This document shows positions 31,247 through 41,606 of a DNA stretch of 64,000 bases, piece after piece. A program made the position numbers and the translations under genes. The stretch is from contig JACOSY010000023.1 of the NCBI GenBank assembly GCA_016178595.1, forward strand, positions 121,194-185,193. Reading direction: 5' to 3'. Source of the stretch: Ignavibacteria bacterium. Its GTDB lineage: Bacteria > Bacteroidota > Ignavibacteria > UBA10030 > SZUA-254. The notes below the pieces were generated by a model, which searched no databases, was not told the origin of the DNA, and saw only the letters and a list, made by a program, of their open reading frames with translations. Position 1 is the stretch's first letter. Each line of letters begins with the position of its first letter.

Positions 31247-32572
31247 TTAAGCTTGCCACTGTTGAATCTTCCGGTAAACGAAGTCTTTCGCGTCTGCGAC
31301 GCGAACAAGGATGCCTCTCAGGTCGAATTCAACTATCTGCTTGACGTACCGGACTACGATGATGGTGATCAGAAATAGGGTCACGACATACGCGATCGCC
31401 GCACCGGCGATGCCAAGCCAAGGTGTAAAGAGCGCGAAACTGATTGCCGTCAAGAGCAACAGGATGCAACTCACCTTGAATCCGAACTTAACGTGACCTG
31501 TCCCCTGAATGATACTTGCGCTGACCGCGTTCCAGGGGACGATGAATGCCAGAAACGCAAACACGCGTACGACAACTGCACCTTCCTGGTAACGACTTCC
31601 ATAGAGTAGTGACATGATGTGCGACGGCGCGAGGAACATCGCCACCGCGACCGGCAGTAGCACTATGAGTGAGAACATGATTGACTTCTCCGTCATTCCC
31701 CGCAGTTTCTGATGTTCTTGTTTGGCATACAGTTTGGATGACGCCGGGATGACGAACATTTGGATCACTTGCGTCTGAATATCGTACAGTCGAGTCAGCA
31801 TTTTCGCTGCGTTGTAGGTGGCAACCCCCACGAGCCCGACGAAGGAATTGACGAAAAATACGTCTGCCTGGCTGAAGATGTTATAACTCACCGTCGAGCC
31901 GAAGGTGTACTTTCCATAGTCCCAGATCTCGGTTATAGCACGGCGGTTGATCACGGGCTTGAGAAAGACCTGTCGGTGGGTAAAGACAATCGCGAGGACG
32001 GAGGAACACGCATTCGCAATGAGAGTAACGTGAAGGAGATCTTCCGCCCTTGTGAATCGGAAAAGATGCGATGCGGCGTAGATCAGCACAAGCACTCCAA
32101 CGAAATATGTTGCATCGATCCAGAAAATCTTCTGAACTTGATAGTTCGCCTGAAGAAAGCTGATCGCGAAGTTGCGGTAGAATGCGACGAGGAATAGCAA
32201 GGGGATGTACGCCAACAGGCTGCCCAAGTTGGATTCGTTCGCCGGGTCGAGCAACGAAACGAGTGAAGATTTAAAGAAGATAAGGAACAGCGACAACGCG
32301 AGGTAAAACATCACACCGATGCTCAAGCTGGCGAACACGTACGGACGGTACTCGTCGCTTTCCGCTACGAACTTCGTCAACGGTTGCAGCGCCAGTGCGT
32401 ACCCGAGCGAAGTCGAAAACACAAACATCGTCTGGATAAGCACGAACGCGCCATATTCCTTCTCCGGAAGGACGCGAACGACCAGAAAAATAAACCCCAA
32501 GCCGTAGAGAGCCGGCAATCCCTTATCAACGAACGCCCACACACCCTTGCCAATATGCTTTCCAAATTCCAT
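31247..32572 (-). CDS. Polysaccharide flippase/oligosaccharide transporter (Wzx/MATE-like)
   Basis: 'GKGVWAFVDKGLPALYGLGFIFLVVRVLPEKEYGAFVLIQT'; about 12 TM segments. Confidence 0.87.
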   Translation of the reverse strand: MEFGKHIGKGVWAFVDKGLPALYGLGFIFLVVRVLPEKEYGAFVLIQTMFVFSTSLGYALALQPLTKFVAESDEYRPYVFASLSIGVMFYLALSLFLIFFKSSLVSLLDPANESNLGSLLAYIPLLFLVAFYRNFAISFLQANYQVQKIFWIDATYFVGVLVLIYAASHLFRFTRAEDLLHVTLIANACSSVLAIVFTHRQVFLKPVINRRAITEIWDYGKYTFGSTVSYNIFSQADVFFVNSFVGLVGVATYNAAKMLTRLYDIQTQVIQMFVIPASSKLYAKQEHQKLRGMTEKSIMFSLIVLLPVAVAMFLAPSHIMSLLYGSRYQEGAVVVRVFAFLAFIVPWNAVSASIIQGTGHVKFGFKVSCILLLLTAISFALFTPWLGIAGAAIAYVVTLFLITIIVVRYVKQIVEFDLRGILVRVADAKDFVYRKIQQWQA

Positions 32573-32818
32573 CTTGGACCTATATGACTGATATTCAGAG
32601 TAAGAAGGTAGAGAAAATTTCCGCGAGATGCCATGGAACTGTCATTAAAACACCATCCCATTCGCATGATACTTTCCCCTGGGTTGGTCTTGACGAACGT
32701 TGCATTTGAGGATCTGTCTTGAATGAAAATCGGCGACGGCGAAAAGAGCTTTCGGAAATATTCACCCTTCAATTGTAAGGCTCTAACACTTCTTACGAGA
32801 TCAAGAGAACGCTCTCGC

Positions 32819-33955
32819 TTATTGTGCAGCCATCAATCGCACCACTTCTTGTGCGATCGCGGGTGCACAGGTCAATCCGGGTGATTCGATGCCGATGAGA
32901 TTGATGAGTCCGGGGAGTCCGCGTGCTTCTTCTTCCTGGATAATGAAGTCCAGGATATTTCCACCCGGTTGCTGAAGCTTGGGACGAACTCCCACCTGGT
33001 CGGGTGAAAGATCGTCAAGTTCTATCGCGGGGAAGTAGCGCGAAGCCGCTTGATGAAATCGCTCTTTCCGCGACTCGTCAAAACGGTACCACTCGCTCGC
33101 TGGTATCGAAGAGTCAATGTACTCCGTGTCGGGGCCGAGTTTGCACTGACCGGCGCGATCGACCGTGACGTGAATTCCTAATCCTTCTTTGTTTCGCGGC
33201 GGAATTGGGTAGATCAACCGGGACACCAATCTGCTCTTCGTCGCCGAGACTCTGAAGTAATGACCGCGATTCGGATACAGCCGATAGCCGGCTGTATTGA
33301 TATCGATGCCGAATGATGCCGCAACTTGATCAGCGTATAATCCAGCTGCATTGACGATCGTTCGAGTCTCGATTTTCGTTTCATCGCCGGATACCTCACG
33401 AAGGCGAACAGCATACCCTGTTGCATGCCTGGCCGCTCCAATGAACTGCACGCCATAGACAATCGTTGCGTCGTGCTGTACCGCTTCTGTCGCGTATGCC
33501 TTCATCAATTCATGCGAATCGACAATCCCGGTACTCGGCACATGTAACGCTGCCTGGCAGTAAATATATGGCTCGATCCGTTGCGCCTGTTCTTTCGTCA
33601 GCAACTCCAGGCCTTCGACACCGTTTTCATGTCCCCGCTCGTAAAGTTTCTGAAGCTCGGGTTCTTCGTCCTCAGCCACTGCAACGATCAGCTTCCCGCA
33701 ACGCCGATGCCAGACACCGAGCCTGGCACACTCAGCATACATCATTCGGTTGCCACGTACACACAGTCTGGCTTTCCATGAGCCGGGCAGATAATAAATG
33801 CCAGAGTGAATGACCTCGCTGTTCCGACTGCTCGTTTCCTGACCGAACGAATTGTGCTGCTCCACAAGAATTGTTGTGAATCCTTTCGATACGCTCGCGG
33901 CGGCACACGCCAGTCCGATGACTCCCGCACCAACGATGACTACATCAGCATCCAT
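32819..33955 (-). CDS. FAD-dependent oxidoreductase, L-2-hydroxyglutarate oxidase (LhgO)-like
   Basis: 'ADVVIVGAGVIGLACAAASVSKGFTTILVEQ', 'TSSRNSEVIHSGIYYLPGSWKARLCVRGN', 'GIESPGLTCAPAIAQEV'. Confidence 0.9.
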   Translation of the reverse strand: MDADVVIVGAGVIGLACAAASVSKGFTTILVEQHNSFGQETSSRNSEVIHSGIYYLPGSWKARLCVRGNRMMYAECARLGVWHRRCGKLIVAVAEDEEPELQKLYERGHENGVEGLELLTKEQAQRIEPYIYCQAALHVPSTGIVDSHELMKAYATEAVQHDATIVYGVQFIGAARHATGYAVRLREVSGDETKIETRTIVNAAGLYADQVAASFGIDINTAGYRLYPNRGHYFRVSATKSRLVSRLIYPIPPRNKEGLGIHVTVDRAGQCKLGPDTEYIDSSIPASEWYRFDESRKERFHQAASRYFPAIELDDLSPDQVGVRPKLQQPGGNILDFIIQEEEARGLPGLINLIGIESPGLTCAPAIAQEVVRLMAAQ

Positions 33956-34898
33956 TGCTCTCCCTCTCCTTCATTACCAGACGGCCGATTGCTTTCCCGA
34001 AACCTCTCACGAGAGCGTCGATGATTTTGAAGTTGCCGTGGAAGAGTTCCTTGAGAACGAAGACAATCGTCACAGCGCCAACGGACCACGGGATCGTCAG
34101 CCAATGGTACCAGCGAGCGTAACGTTTGAAGACGATCAAGTTGTGCTCGACTTTCAACGCCGTTTTGAGCGGCGTGAGCCCGCCGCCACTGAAAGCAGAG
34201 ACTTTGTGCCAGAGTTTTGCCTGTGGGACATACACCAGCCGATAGCCTGCGCGGTGTGCACGGATCGAGTAGTCGGCATCTTCGGAGTACATCGGTGAGA
34301 AAACGAGATCGAGCATACCAATCTGTTCAATCACCTCGCGGCGGATGAGCATGGCACATCCATTGACGTAATCAGTATCTTCGACACGATCGTACTGACC
34401 GCGATCCCGTTGCCGGAGGCCGCGATGCGCAATGATGCCGGTGAAGTAGTTGATTCTCCCCCCTGCATACCAGAACGTATCCGGATCGTTGTGGTAATAG
34501 ATCTTCGGCCCTACAATGCCGATTCGCTCGTTGGAAAGTCCTACATCCATCATTGTCGAGAGGAGATCGGGATCGACGACGATGTCATTGTTGAGAAGCA
34601 TAACCCACGCTGCGCTGTGCGTGAGACCGTACCGCAGCCCGATGTTATATCCCTCCATCACGCCAAGGTTTCGTCCGTTCTCAACCAATTCTACGATTGG
34701 ATACTCGCTGTGCAGCATTGCCTGGCTGCCGTCGGTCGAGCCGTTATCAACAACGACGATACGAAAGTTTGAGTAGGTCATCTTCAGGAGCGAGTCGAGC
34801 GTTTCGCGCAGGAGAGAACGCGCGTTTCCATCGGGATTGATCCCGCAGTGAAGCACGGTACAGTAGACGAGCGGGTAGATCGAGGGCGTTACGGACAT
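33945..34898 (-). CDS. Glycosyltransferase family 2
   Basis: 'NFRIVVVDNGSTDGSQAML', 'WVMLLNNDIVVDPDLLSTM', 'YSEDADYSIRAHRAGYRLVYVPQAKLWHK'. Confidence 0.93.
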   Translation of the reverse strand: MSVTPSIYPLVYCTVLHCGINPDGNARSLLRETLDSLLKMTYSNFRIVVVDNGSTDGSQAMLHSEYPIVELVENGRNLGVMEGYNIGLRYGLTHSAAWVMLLNNDIVVDPDLLSTMMDVGLSNERIGIVGPKIYYHNDPDTFWYAGGRINYFTGIIAHRGLRQRDRGQYDRVEDTDYVNGCAMLIRREVIEQIGMLDLVFSPMYSEDADYSIRAHRAGYRLVYVPQAKLWHKVSAFSGGGLTPLKTALKVEHNLIVFKRYARWYHWLTIPWSVGAVTIVFVLKELFHGNFKIIDALVRGFGKAIGRLVMKERESNGC

Positions 34899-36001
34899 CG
34901 GCTTAGGAGAATATCCACGATGCGTCCAGCCGCCTTCCCATCGCCGTAGGGATTTGCTTTCGTCGCCATCTCGCGGTACGCATTCGCATCCGACAGGAGA
35001 CGTTGTCCTTCGCGAACGATCGTATCGCGGTCTGTGCCGACTAATTTTGCTGTTCCGGCTTCGATGGCTTCCGGACGCTCGGTTGTCTTCCGCAGAACGA
35101 GAACCGGTTTTCCCAGAGTCGGCGCTTCTTCCTGCACGCCGCCGGAATCGGTTAAAATCAGGTAGGATTTATTCATCAGTTGAACGAAGGGCCGGTACTC
35201 CATCGGCTTGATAAGATGCACGCGTGGCACACCGGAGAGAATATCCTTCGCGATCTTCTGCACATTTGGATTTGGATGGACGGGGTAAATCATTTCGACA
35301 TCCGCATTCTGCTCGACAAGCTGGCGACAGGCGGAAAAAATTCCGACCATTGGCTCACCGAAGTTCTCCCTACGGTGCGACGTCAACAGAATGATACGCT
35401 TCTCCTCGAAGTCAATCCGTCCGAGTCCATCGCCGGCGAATGTATACGTGGGATCGACAATCATCAGGAGGGCGTCGATAACCGTATTGCCGGTGACAAA
35501 AATATTGTCCGGCTTCACACCCTCGTTCAAGAGATTCTGCTTCGCCCAGTTGGTCGGAGCAAAGTGGAAGTCGGTAAGACGCGTCGTGAGTTGCCGATTG
35601 ATCTCTTCCGGAAAAGGGTCGAATTTATTCCACGTCCGGAGGCCGGCTTCCACATGGCCGACGGGAATCTTCAAATAAAACGAGGCAAGACTTGCAGCAA
35701 AGGTTGTCGTGGTATCGCCCTGCACGAGAAGAACGTTGGGTTGTTCCTTTTCGAGGACAGGCTTGATGTCGTTCAAGACTGCTGCCGTCACATGGAAGAG
35801 ATCCTGATTGTGTCGCATGATGTTGAGGTCGTAATGAGGCTCGATATCGAAGGCGTCGAGCTTTTGGTCGAGCATCTCACGATGCTGTGCCGTCACGATA
35901 ACGACGTGGTCGATTCCTCTCCGTTCGATTTCTTTCACCACCGGCGCCATCTTGATGGCCTCCGGTCGGGTTCCAAATACAACCGCTGCCTTCATGTACA
36001 T
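34889..36001 (-). CDS. wecB: UDP-N-acetylglucosamine 2-epimerase (non-hydrolysing)
   Basis: 'VFGTRPEAIKMAPVVKEI', 'VQGDTTTTFAASLASFYLKIPVGHVEAGLRT', 'LTSHRRENFG', 'LTDSGGVQEEAPTLGKPVLVLR'. Confidence 0.96.
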   Translation of the reverse strand: MYMKAAVVFGTRPEAIKMAPVVKEIERRGIDHVVIVTAQHREMLDQKLDAFDIEPHYDLNIMRHNQDLFHVTAAVLNDIKPVLEKEQPNVLLVQGDTTTTFAASLASFYLKIPVGHVEAGLRTWNKFDPFPEEINRQLTTRLTDFHFAPTNWAKQNLLNEGVKPDNIFVTGNTVIDALLMIVDPTYTFAGDGLGRIDFEEKRIILLTSHRRENFGEPMVGIFSACRQLVEQNADVEMIYPVHPNPNVQKIAKDILSGVPRVHLIKPMEYRPFVQLMNKSYLILTDSGGVQEEAPTLGKPVLVLRKTTERPEAIEAGTAKLVGTDRDTIVREGQRLLSDANAYREMATKANPYGDGKAAGRIVDILLSRCP

Positions 36002-36069
36002 CTCTCGCGATTAAGCGCTCACATTGTTTTTCGATTGGAAAGATACTAAAAAAAGAGGAGAGAAGATAC

Positions 36070-37206
36070 TTAGTGAGCGGGTGAAGTTGATAGCTCTTCG
36101 ATCGCCTCGACAAGCCGGTCCCACGAATATTTCCGTTTCTCTCTTCGCACGTTCGCGACGAACTCTTCTTCTTTTGTTTCTGCGTAGAAGCGTGCGATCG
36201 AACGTGCAAGCTCATCGGGGTTGTTTGACGAAACGATGAATCCGGTTTGCTGGTCCACCACGACCTCCGAAAGCCCGCCCACATTTGTCGCGATGACGGG
36301 TTTATCGAAGTTGTACGCAATCTGTGCGATGCCGCTCTGTGTCGCAGACAGGTACGGCAGGACAACGACATCGGCAGCACTAAAGTAGAGACCTACGTCC
36401 TCATTCGGGACGTAATCGGAAACAAACCGAACCGCCGACTCGATGTTCAGTTCCTTCACGCGGTTGTGGTACTTCACCTCGTCGTCATAGAACTCACCAA
36501 CTGCGAGCAACGCAATGTCGGTCATGCCTTGATCAACCAGTTTGCTTACCGCTTCTATCAAGACGAGTAACCCTTTGTAAGCACGGATATACCCAAAGAA
36601 GAGGAGCACTTTTGTTGCAGAAATGCCGAGCCTGCTGCGCGCAGCTTGTTTGTCCATCGGTTTTCCGAATATCTCATACACGGGATGCGGAACCATTTTG
36701 TATCTCGCGCTCGGAAAGAGTCGCACTAAATCCCGCTCGACGGTATGGGACTGCACGATAAAGCAATCGGCTTGTTTGAAGGCATAGCGAGTAAAGACCA
36801 CATCACCGGGCCGTCGCTCGTGGGGAAGAATATTGTCACAGATGAAGAGCACTTTCGTCCCTGATCCTCTCTTGGCAAGCTTTGCGATTGTTCCAAAGCA
36901 GGGACCAAAGAATGGCAGCCAGTACTTGAAGATGATAAGGTCGGGGTGCAGACGACGAACTTCACGGGCAACCCTGATCCAATTGAGGGGATTGATTGAA
37001 TCCATGAGCTGGGGAGCGGCTTCGGCGGTGAAAAGTTCTCCGGTTTCTTCCTGCGACTTGCCCGGAAAGAACATCGTTGGATATTGTCGCTTGAAGGTAA
37101 TGGTTTGGACTTCGTGTCGTTTACGGAGATAGCTCGCAAGGAGAGCGTTGAAGTGCGCGATGCCGCCTCGAAGAGGGAACGCAGTGCTAAGAATGAGAAT
37201 CTTCAT
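36070..37206 (-). CDS. Glycosyltransferase family 4
   Basis: 'STAFPLRGGIAHFNALLASYL', 'FFGYIRAYKGLLVLIEAV', 'VVLPYLSATQSGIAQIAYNFDKPVIATNVGGLSEVV'. Confidence 0.92.
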   Translation of the reverse strand: MKILILSTAFPLRGGIAHFNALLASYLRKRHEVQTITFKRQYPTMFFPGKSQEETGELFTAEAAPQLMDSINPLNWIRVAREVRRLHPDLIIFKYWLPFFGPCFGTIAKLAKRGSGTKVLFICDNILPHERRPGDVVFTRYAFKQADCFIVQSHTVERDLVRLFPSARYKMVPHPVYEIFGKPMDKQAARSRLGISATKVLLFFGYIRAYKGLLVLIEAVSKLVDQGMTDIALLAVGEFYDDEVKYHNRVKELNIESAVRFVSDYVPNEDVGLYFSAADVVVLPYLSATQSGIAQIAYNFDKPVIATNVGGLSEVVVDQQTGFIVSSNNPDELARSIARFYAETKEEEFVANVRREKRKYSWDRLVEAIEELSTSPAH

Positions 37207-37221
37207 GGAGCGTCCACGCAG

Positions 37222-39519
37222 TTACTGAATGTTTGAACTCACCGGTACAGCGCGACGTTTCAGTACGATAGTCAGAACGACAATGATCCCTGAGATCGCA
37301 AGAGCAACCAGCGTGATGATGAGTCCACGATAAAAGGTCGAAGGCTCAAAACGGGCAACGATTTCGTGCGTACCCGCTTTTATAGGAATTGCACGCAGGC
37401 ACCAGTCGGCGCGGTACAGCGGCTGCTCCACCCCATCCACGTACGCACGCCACCCCGGATAATAGATTTCGCTCAACAGGAGGATGCCGTCTCTCGATGA
37501 TGTCGCAGAGAGTGTTATCGTATTCAGATCATAAGACTTGATGGAAGCCGAGGAGTATGCGGCCATAGACGCTTTCCCGAATGCCACATGCGGATCGTCT
37601 TCATACACAACAGTGTTGAGTGGATCGAATGTGTCACTTTGCATATAGGCTTGTGCAGCCGCTTCGTTCTTAACAACGGTGTCGCCGTAGACGATGAGCG
37701 CGCGCGGGTAATAAGTGCTCGCTTCACGCAATCCCATCGATCGATCTCGGGGATCGACGACGATCCGATACTTCGCGTTCAGCAGATCGTATGTTTGTTC
37801 TGTCGTTTTTCGCGGCGGGTATTGACGCTGGAGTGCCAGAGGCGTGTAACCTTCCAGCAAAAATATCCGGTCGATCATTCCCTGATTTCTATCCAGGATC
37901 ATGTAGCCGCCGTCGCGCGAATTGACTCGAAAGTATTCTTTTTTTCCTTCCTCTTTTAAGGGTTCGGCCACTCGGCTCGTTTTCGCATAGTATTGTTCAG
38001 GACTCAAACGACCATTGTTTTGATTAAAGCCGAAGAGGTTCATATCGATAAAGTGGAAAAGGATGAGCACAAGAACCGCCTTCGCCGTCGAAACCTGCCG
38101 GCGAAGCACAAGGAAAAAAATGATGCTCACAATAACGAGCAACCCAAGAGTTGTCGCTGCGGCATTGACTGCTTTCTCATGGTTTAATTGCTCCGCAGCA
38201 ACGTTACCGAATGATTGGAAAAATCCCGCCTGCGCAAGCAGCAAGACGACAACACCGCTACCGGCAACGACAATGACAAGCTTCTTCATTTTCCGGGTGT
38301 TCGTCGAATAGCGCTCGACGGCATATCGAAGACCGAACCCGGAAAGTATTGTGGCCCCGAAGGTGAAGAAGAACGACATCCGACCCGGCACGCGGAACTT
38401 ATCGAACCCCGGTACAACATGGAAAAAGAATGAATGGAGTACAAAGTTATTACCGAGACAGTAGAGGAATCCGAATGCAACGATACCGCTGAAAAAAGCA
38501 ACGTACCGATTTTTCCTGATAAGCGCGAATGACAGTACAGCCATGATGAGCGGAATAAGACCGATGTAGATGCATGTCTCCCAGTATGCCCAGTATTGTT
38601 CAAGAAACGCATACGTGGTCTCCTGCGCGCCCGATGAGCCGAAATATTTCGGTGCGACCAGCGTGATGATTTGTCCCCACCGTAGGGAACCTTCGGAAGA
38701 ATTCTCGAACGATATCGTGGCGCGCCTGGAGAGCGGCGCAAGCTCCAGCGTGGGAAGAAGCTGGACAGCCGTAAGGGCCACTGCAAGAACCACAACGCCG
38801 GCTGCAAGCGGCACCATCGGAAGAGAGGCCTTCCATCCTTCTGCACGAACGGTACCAACCCATTCGAAGAGAAAGTAGAAGAGGATCAGGAGAAAAATGT
38901 AGACGGTAAACTGCGGCGATCCAGCCAGGATCGCATGCCCGAGGATCAGTCCGGCACAAACCATCGATAGGATCGATCTGCACAGTAATGTTCTCCGAAG
39001 CAGGAGCAAAACGAGTGGAACCCATGCTACCTGGCAGATGAACGTCTGATGGATAACCTGCATAATCATGAAGCCGGAGAGTGTGAATGCGATTGCGCTG
39101 AACAGCGCATAAATTTTCTCGAGACCTAGCTCCTTTGCGAAATAATACATCGACACGCCGGCAATGACGAAGTGTGCAACGATGATTAGCTCCACCCAAA
39201 AGAAATGGAGTTTGTCGCCGCTCACGAACAGTGTCAGGAGAAGATTGGGAATGTAGAAGAGCGCCGATTGGATGTCTGCCTGAAACGGCATTCCGCTGAA
39301 GGTGTAGGGATTCCAGAGGGGAAGCGTGCCGTGGGCAAGCGAGACTGCAGCGAAGTTGCGAAATGCATAATACTGGTAAATGAAATCTTCCCAGATGAAC
39401 GCATTCTGCAGAAGGATATCCCGAAAGAAGACCACGACTACTGCAACGATGATGAGCACCGCATGCCGGTCCCTGATTGCGCGCCCGCTGTGCTTCGGTT
39501 CTTGTCGTCCGGACGTCAT
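37222..39519 (-). CDS. YfhO family membrane protein (second copy)
   Basis: 'PYTFSGMPFQADIQSALFYIPN', C-terminal 'LLLSEIYYPGWRAYVDGVEQPLYRADWCLRAIPIKAGTHEIVARFEP'. Confidence 0.9.
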   Translation of the reverse strand: MTSGRQEPKHSGRAIRDRHAVLIIVAVVVVFFRDILLQNAFIWEDFIYQYYAFRNFAAVSLAHGTLPLWNPYTFSGMPFQADIQSALFYIPNLLLTLFVSGDKLHFFWVELIIVAHFVIAGVSMYYFAKELGLEKIYALFSAIAFTLSGFMIMQVIHQTFICQVAWVPLVLLLLRRTLLCRSILSMVCAGLILGHAILAGSPQFTVYIFLLILFYFLFEWVGTVRAEGWKASLPMVPLAAGVVVLAVALTAVQLLPTLELAPLSRRATISFENSSEGSLRWGQIITLVAPKYFGSSGAQETTYAFLEQYWAYWETCIYIGLIPLIMAVLSFALIRKNRYVAFFSGIVAFGFLYCLGNNFVLHSFFFHVVPGFDKFRVPGRMSFFFTFGATILSGFGLRYAVERYSTNTRKMKKLVIVVAGSGVVVLLLAQAGFFQSFGNVAAEQLNHEKAVNAAATTLGLLVIVSIIFFLVLRRQVSTAKAVLVLILFHFIDMNLFGFNQNNGRLSPEQYYAKTSRVAEPLKEEGKKEYFRVNSRDGGYMILDRNQGMIDRIFLLEGYTPLALQRQYPPRKTTEQTYDLLNAKYRIVVDPRDRSMGLREASTYYPRALIVYGDTVVKNEAAAQAYMQSDTFDPLNTVVYEDDPHVAFGKASMAAYSSASIKSYDLNTITLSATSSRDGILLLSEIYYPGWRAYVDGVEQPLYRADWCLRAIPIKAGTHEIVARFEPSTFYRGLIITLVALAISGIIVVLTIVLKRRAVPVSSNIQ

Positions 39520-39524
39520 ACGCC

Positions 39525-41606
39525 CTAATCCTCTGCGATACCAGGCCGCTTCTGCGCGATGATCGTCTGCAGGAGATCGCGCGCTTGCGGATTGAGCGGT
39601 GCGACCTCCACTGCGTGCTCAAATGCCGCTCTCGCCCTGTTCGTATCAGCTAACGAGAGATATACCTGACCGAGCATCACCCATGCCGGCGAGTAATCTG
39701 GATTGGTCCGTAGCGCCTCCTCAAGCTGCAGGCTCGCTCCCTTGAGATTATTCTGCCGTCGCGCTTCGTAGGCGAGCATCAGGTGGCTTTCGATCAATCT
39801 CGGATCAATCGCAACGGCTCGGCTATAGTATTCGATCGCTTTGGGAATGTTGTGCTGAGAACGGTAGACATTCGCGATGCTCTGAAAGAGCAAAGCGAAA
39901 TCGGCAGGTCCGGTTTCAGCAGCCTGCTGGAGCTGCTGCAGAGCTCGCTCGTCGTCTTTCCCTGTCAGGTTGATGCCTTCCGTGAACCTGTTCACGAAGT
40001 CATTGTCGATCGGTCGTTGCTCCGAAGCCTCAGGCATTTGCGGCGGAAAAGCGCTCCGCTTGTAGATGACCTCGACGTAACCTGCGTCACCTGATGCATG
40101 GAAATAGAAGGGATAATACCATCGGCGAAAATCTTTGCTGGTGAAGAGGGCCCGTTCGGCGAAGGCACTCGGCTTGATGCCGGTAGAGAAACAAATCCAA
40201 TCGGGCCGGCGGGAGAGGACATACCGGACGTTGTAGTTCCGTTCTCTCCAGTTGCTCGCAACGCCAAGAATCTGCTCAGGCCGATGGGCGATGACCGAAT
40301 CGGTTAATCCCAACATATCAAGGAGGGGTAGCCCGGAGTAGTAACCCAAAGCGCCGATGGTGGATGCTGCTACGATGTCGTTCGGCGATGCATGTGACTT
40401 CAACCACCTCCCTGTCTCTGCCATTTTTTCGACGAGCTGAGATTCACGAGTCGCGTAATGGTGAATGTACTCATGCGGAATCGCGAAGGAGAACCCTGCG
40501 AGGAGAAGAGGTGACACATAGAGCAAGCTCGCCAATCTCCATTTTCGCTTCACCATCGAGTCAAAGAGAGAACGGAGAGACTCCTGCGTGAAAAGGTAGA
40601 GGAACGGAAGCACCGGGACAAAGAAGCGGTATGAGGGCAACACATCGCCACCGACCAAAATAATAGTGACGATGTACCCGATGAGCATCATGAACAAAGG
40701 AAGTGTGTCACCGGACCATTTTCGTTTGATGATCACGTACACCGGAGCGACAAGGAGAATGCCTCCGAAGAGATACGTCTTTGCAAACGCCCAGAAGTAG
40801 TCGAAGCCCGTGGTCAAATACTCCTTCGAGAAGCCTGCCTTCGCGTAATATGTATTTGGAAGAAGGTACCCGTAGTACGACAATCGCCAGAATGCATAGG
40901 CGGTCATGGGGAGAAGATACACGAGCATCCAGATGACAAATCGTTTGAGCATTCTTTTGGGGTCGCTCCGTTGACCTGATCGAATCTCCCAGATCAGAGA
41001 GGCCATCAAGAGGCCGAAGAGGAGGGCTCCCTCGGGACGCGTTAATGAAAGAAGAATAAAGACGATCGGTGTGTATACGGAAAGGGTTTCCACACTCCGC
41101 TCCCTGAGATAGACGATCGCGCTCAAGAGCGTCAGGAAGGTAAACATCGCCGTCTCCATGCCGCTCACAGACCAATAGGCAAATGCACCGTTGGCGGCGA
41201 GCAGGATCACGGCGACAAGAGCGAACGGGAAGGCCGGTTCCCCGGTTGAGAGTTTGCGCGACACAGAATAAAGGAGACAGAGCGAACCCAGGCCAAATAG
41301 GATTCCCAGGTACTGGGAGGCTGATGTTACATCGATGCCAAGTTTGGCCGGCAGCGCAAGCAGGAGTGCCCACAGAAATGTCGTATATCCTTCAACTCGC
41401 TCCCCGGAATTAAACACCAATCCATGGCCCGCGGTGAAATTCTTCACGTACCGAAACGTAATGAAGGAATCATCCTGGATGAACCACAGACTCCAACACT
41501 GGTAGAGAAACAGCGACAGCGAAACGATCAACAAGAGTGCTTCAAGCCAACGAGCTCGCCACTCGACCAGACCTGCACCCGGCAGACCCTTCTCACTTTC
41601 TTGCAC
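39525..41606 (-). CDS. Membrane protein with C-terminal TPR repeats (glycosyltransferase/O-antigen type)
   Basis: About 10 TM segments, C-terminal TPRs ('AIEYYSRAVAIDPRLIESHLMLAYEARRQNNLKGASLQLEEALR'). Start placed at GTG 41606 (GGAGG SD) rather than 41777, which would overlap the upstream gene by 185 nt. Confidence 0.82.
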   Translation of the reverse strand: MQESEKGLPGAGLVEWRARWLEALLLIVSLSLFLYQCWSLWFIQDDSFITFRYVKNFTAGHGLVFNSGERVEGYTTFLWALLLALPAKLGIDVTSASQYLGILFGLGSLCLLYSVSRKLSTGEPAFPFALVAVILLAANGAFAYWSVSGMETAMFTFLTLLSAIVYLRERSVETLSVYTPIVFILLSLTRPEGALLFGLLMASLIWEIRSGQRSDPKRMLKRFVIWMLVYLLPMTAYAFWRLSYYGYLLPNTYYAKAGFSKEYLTTGFDYFWAFAKTYLFGGILLVAPVYVIIKRKWSGDTLPLFMMLIGYIVTIILVGGDVLPSYRFFVPVLPFLYLFTQESLRSLFDSMVKRKWRLASLLYVSPLLLAGFSFAIPHEYIHHYATRESQLVEKMAETGRWLKSHASPNDIVAASTIGALGYYSGLPLLDMLGLTDSVIAHRPEQILGVASNWRERNYNVRYVLSRRPDWICFSTGIKPSAFAERALFTSKDFRRWYYPFYFHASGDAGYVEVIYKRSAFPPQMPEASEQRPIDNDFVNRFTEGINLTGKDDERALQQLQQAAETGPADFALLFQSIANVYRSQHNIPKAIEYYSRAVAIDPRLIESHLMLAYEARRQNNLKGASLQLEEALRTNPDYSPAWVMLGQVYLSLADTNRARAAFEHAVEVAPLNPQARDLLQTIIAQKRPGIAED

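Noticed and set aside
32404-32416. GAGCGAAGTCGAA, matching the REP-like loop at 10499-10511
   Set aside because: Lies inside the flippase CDS without the flanking complementary stems; most likely chance.
35180-36049. 289-aa plus-strand ORF opposite wecB
   Set aside because: Antisense to a confident wecB; no domain signal.
38600-39622. 340-aa minus-strand ORF in another frame within the second YfhO gene
   Set aside because: Alternative-frame artefact (His/Arg/Ser rich) of the confident YfhO-like CDS.
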